A DNA stretch of 8,415 nt from Pseudomonadota bacterium. Its GTDB lineage: Bacteria > Pseudomonadota > Gammaproteobacteria > Acidiferrobacterales > UBA6901. This document shows positions 6,562-8,415 of the stretch, in pieces (position 1 is the stretch's first letter; each line of letters opens with the position of its first letter). A program made the position numbers and the translations under genes. The notes under the pieces are model-generated. The model made no database searches. It saw only the letters and a list, made by a program, of their open reading frames with translations, and had not been told where the DNA came from. The DNA is taken from positions 1-8,415 of the forward strand of contig JAJYEK010000162.1 in assembly GCA_021785795.1 (NCBI GenBank), given 5' to 3'.

Positions 6562-8058
6562 ATGACCACGCCCCACCTCACCAAGTCCCGCTACATGGCT
6601 GGCCTGCAATGCCATCGGCGGCTGTGGCTGCAGGTGAACGAGCCGCTCGAACAGGAGCCGCCGGCGCCAGGTTCACCAGCTGCCATCGGCATCGAGATCG
6701 GCCGCATGGCGCAGACCCTGTTCCCCGGCGGTGTCCTGGTGGAGGAAGTGCCCTGGGAGCACGACCAGGCCGTGGAGCGGACGGCTGCGCTGATGCGCGA
6801 CCCCGCCGTCCCCGCGATCTTCGAGGCAGCCTTCAGGCATGACGACATCCGCCTGCGCGTCGATATCCTGCATCGCCGCCCTGATGGCTGGGGCCTCATC
6901 GAGGTCAAGAGCAGCGCCAGCGTGAAGGAGCATCACCTCGACGACATCGCGCTGCAGACTCACGTCCTGCGATGCGCCGGTATCCTCCCGCGCGCGATCG
7001 AGGTGCTTCACGTCAACACGGCCTATGTACGCGGCCCGGGCGGCATCGACTGGCAGCAGTTCTTTGCCAGGGTGGACGTCACTGAGGACGTCGAGTTGCG
7101 CCTTGCCGATGTGCCAGCGCTGCTGCCGGCGATGCGCGCTGCCCTCGCGATGGTCATCGAGCCGGCGGTCGAGCCCGGGCCGCACTGCAGCACGCCTTAC
7201 GACTGCGCCTTCTGGGACCGCTGCACCGCGGACAAGCCCGAGGACTGGGTGCACCACATGCCGCGCCTGAAGCAGGCACAGAAGGACCAGCTCGCCGAAA
7301 GCGGCGTCGTTGCGATTTCCGATATTCCCGCGGACTTTCCGCTGGCCTGGAAGCAAAGCGTCATCCGCGACGCCATCATTACCGGCAGGCCCTATATCGC
7401 CCCCGACCTCGCGCGTCTGCTGCACCAGTTCGGTCCGCCGGCGTGCTACCTGGACTTCGAGGCGATGATGCCGCCGATCCCTCTGTACCCGGGAACGCGC
7501 CCCTACCAGACGCTGCCCTTCCAGTGGTCGCTACACGTCGCTGCCGAGGATGGCACCCTGACGCACCAGGAATTCCTCGCCGACGGCGCCGAGGACCCGC
7601 GCCGTGCCTTTGCCGAATCGCTCATCGCGGCACTGGAAGGCCCAAACCTGCCGATTGTTGTTTATTCCGCTTACGAACAAACCCAGCTCAGGGCTCTCGC
7701 CTTGCAGTTTCCCGACCTTGCAGGGCGGATCGAGGCGATCATCCACCGCCTCGCGGACCTGCTGCCGATCGTCCGCAGCGCCGTGTATTTCCCTGAGTTC
7801 GGCTTCAGCAACTCGATCAAGGCGGTCGCGCCGGCCCTCAGCCCTGGGTTCAGCTACGATGACCTCAAACAGCAGATCGCCGACGGTGCTGCCGCTTCCG
7901 AGGCCTTCGTGCAGATCGCCTCGGGCGCCATCACCGACCCCGCTGACGTTACGCGCCTGCGCCAGGCGCTCCTCACCTATTGCGCGCGTGATACACTTGC
8001 GATGATTGAGGTCCATCGCGCCCTAATCAGTCTAATCAACCAAAATAAGACGAGATAG
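6562..8058 (+). CDS. DUF2779 protein: Cas4-like Fe-S PD-(D/E)XK nuclease fused to a DEDDy-type exonuclease domain
   Basis: This is a 498-residue protein, the usual size for DUF2779 proteins. The N-terminal half is Cas4/RecB-like: Cys17 in [14 protein letters not shown], a catalytic core RLRVDILHR (Asp101) and GLIEVKSS (Glu114, Lys116), Gln132 in the QxxxY-like position, then Cys209, Cys215 and Cys221 ([13 protein letters not shown]), which with Cys17 would hold a [4Fe-4S] cluster. The C-terminal half is RNase H-like with a DEDDy pattern: YLDFEAM (Asp298, Glu300), [11 protein letters not shown] (366-376), a likely third acid Asp399 and YCARDTLAM (Tyr473, Asp477). Both active sites look complete, so it may cut and trim DNA or RNA. 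DUF2779 is known as a Cas4-related group outside CRISPR loci; its function is not established. ATG 6562 has GAGG seven bases upstream. It is divergent from the ATPase operon and is followed by an ADP-ribosylglycohydrolase on the same strand. Confidence 0.9.
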   Translation: MTTPHLTKSRYMAGLQCHRRLWLQVNEPLEQEPPAPGSPAAIGIEIGRMAQTLFPGGVLVEEVPWEHDQAVERTAALMRDPAVPAIFEAAFRHDDIRLRVDILHRRPDGWGLIEVKSSASVKEHHLDDIALQTHVLRCAGILPRAIEVLHVNTAYVRGPGGIDWQQFFARVDVTEDVELRLADVPALLPAMRAALAMVIEPAVEPGPHCSTPYDCAFWDRCTADKPEDWVHHMPRLKQAQKDQLAESGVVAISDIPADFPLAWKQSVIRDAIITGRPYIAPDLARLLHQFGPPACYLDFEAMMPPIPLYPGTRPYQTLPFQWSLHVAAEDGTLTHQEFLADGAEDPRRAFAESLIAALEGPNLPIVVYSAYEQTQLRALALQFPDLAGRIEAIIHRLADLLPIVRSAVYFPEFGFSNSIKAVAPALSPGFSYDDLKQQIADGAAASEAFVQIASGAITDPADVTRLRQALLTYCARDTLAMIEVHRALISLINQNKTR

Positions 8059-8084
8059 ATAGCCATGAATGTGATTGGATTATA

Positions 8085-8101
8085 AAAAATAGAAAATTTT
8101 T
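8085..8101. repeat. Short A/T inverted repeat in an AT-rich spacer
   Basis: AAAAAT (8085-8090) and ATTTTT (8096-8101) are inverted around AGAAA, 27 bp after the DUF2779 stop. The stem is all A-T and too weak to be a convincing rho-independent terminator. It may only reflect the AT-rich spacer (about 8059-8133) between the two genes. Confidence 0.2.
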
Positions 8102-8105
8102 ACTT

Positions 8106-8133
8106 TTGCAGGTTGATTTGCGGCTTTTACTAT
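8106..8133 (+). promoter_or_regulatory. Putative sigma-70-type promoter for the ADP-ribosylglycohydrolase gene
   Basis: TTGCAG (8106-8111) and TACTAT (8128-8133) are separated by 16 bp, close to the -35/-10 consensus. They lie 36 bp upstream of the glycohydrolase start in an AT-rich stretch that contrasts with its surroundings. The gene may thus have its own promoter rather than depend on read-through from the nuclease gene. This rests on consensus matching only. Confidence 0.35.
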
Positions 8134-8168
8134 CGGTCGTTGCTCTCCCCGTCGAAGGTCGCCGTCTG

Positions 8169-8415
8169 ATGGAACTTTCCCTGACTGATCGGATCCGCGG
8201 CTCGATGCTAGGTGGCGCCGTGGGCGATGCCCTTGGGGCGCCAATCGAGTTCCTCTCTCTGGCAGAGATTCGCAGCCGGTACGGCGAGGCTGGGATCCGC
8301 GAGTACGCGCCTGCTTATGGCCGCACGGGAGCCATCACGGACGATACCCAGATGACCCTCTTTACGGCCGAAGGGCTCATCCGAGCATGGGTTCGCGCGC
8401 GCACCAAGGGTATCT
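8169..8415 (+). CDS. ADP-ribosylglycohydrolase family protein (DraG/ARH type), N-terminal part
   Basis: 82 codons are visible from ATG 8169 before the window ends. They contain the two N-terminal family motifs: [14 protein letters not shown] (15-28) and [17 protein letters not shown] (54-70), in which the TDDT residues (57-60) bind the catalytic metal ions. Members remove ADP-ribose from Arg, Ser or other acceptors on proteins, or process small ADP-ribose compounds. The specificity cannot be told from this part. The remaining 200 or so residues and the second metal-binding acids lie outside. AAGG stands about 10 bases before the ATG, a somewhat long spacing. It follows the DUF2779 gene by 110 bp on the same strand, so shared transcription is possible in addition to the putative promoter in the spacer. 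Confidence 0.93.
   Translation, partial: MELSLTDRIRGSMLGGAVGDALGAPIEFLSLAEIRSRYGEAGIREYAPAYGRTGAITDDTQMTLFTAEGLIRAWVRARTKGI

Noticed and set aside
5796..6842. A 348-codon plus-strand frame spanning the AAA+ start, the small gene and the nuclease start
   Set aside because: It crosses three better-supported genes or their control regions and shows no domain.
1..8415. CRISPR array near the Cas4-like nuclease
   Set aside because: No regularly spaced direct repeats were seen anywhere in the window; DUF2779 proteins occur outside CRISPR loci.

Overview
This high-GC window fits an alphaproteobacterial chromosome or large plasmid. GC-rich genes use C/G-ending codons, while several decayed mobile-element remnants and one markedly AT-rich gene interrupt them. 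I assign it no further than Alphaproteobacteria; that is inference from composition and from the families present.

Layout. From 1 to about 2.7 kb is a scrapyard of accessory DNA, all read on the minus strand. It holds a tyrosine recombinase that runs off the left edge, short inverted repeats that look like that element's end or recombination sites, a decayed ArdC-type zinc-metallopeptidase fragment with a frameshift and a lost catalytic His, a fragment of an IS481-type transposase, and an AT-rich gene with an in-frame TGA. The AT-rich gene has a possible small N-terminal binding domain followed by a possible PD-(D/E)XK nuclease domain. From 2723 to 6313 (minus strand) lies a tight gene set transcribed in the order small unknown protein, tandem-AAA+ ATPase, WYL-domain regulator. 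From 6562 (plus strand, divergent) comes a 498-residue DUF2779 protein that combines a Cas4-like PD-(D/E)XK nuclease with an iron-sulfur cysteine set and a DEDDy-type exonuclease domain. An AT-rich spacer follows, then the start of an ADP-ribosylglycohydrolase that runs off the right edge.

How the pieces may work together. WYL regulators, AAA+ ATPases, Cas4-like nucleases and ADP-ribose-removing enzymes all recur in prokaryotic defence islands, and mobile-element debris on one side is typical of such a locus. The divergent arrangement around a 248-bp spacer with a perfect 12-bp palindrome suggests shared control. Whether the ATPase/WYL set and the nuclease/glycohydrolase set form one system cannot be settled from a single window; I treat it as a hypothesis.
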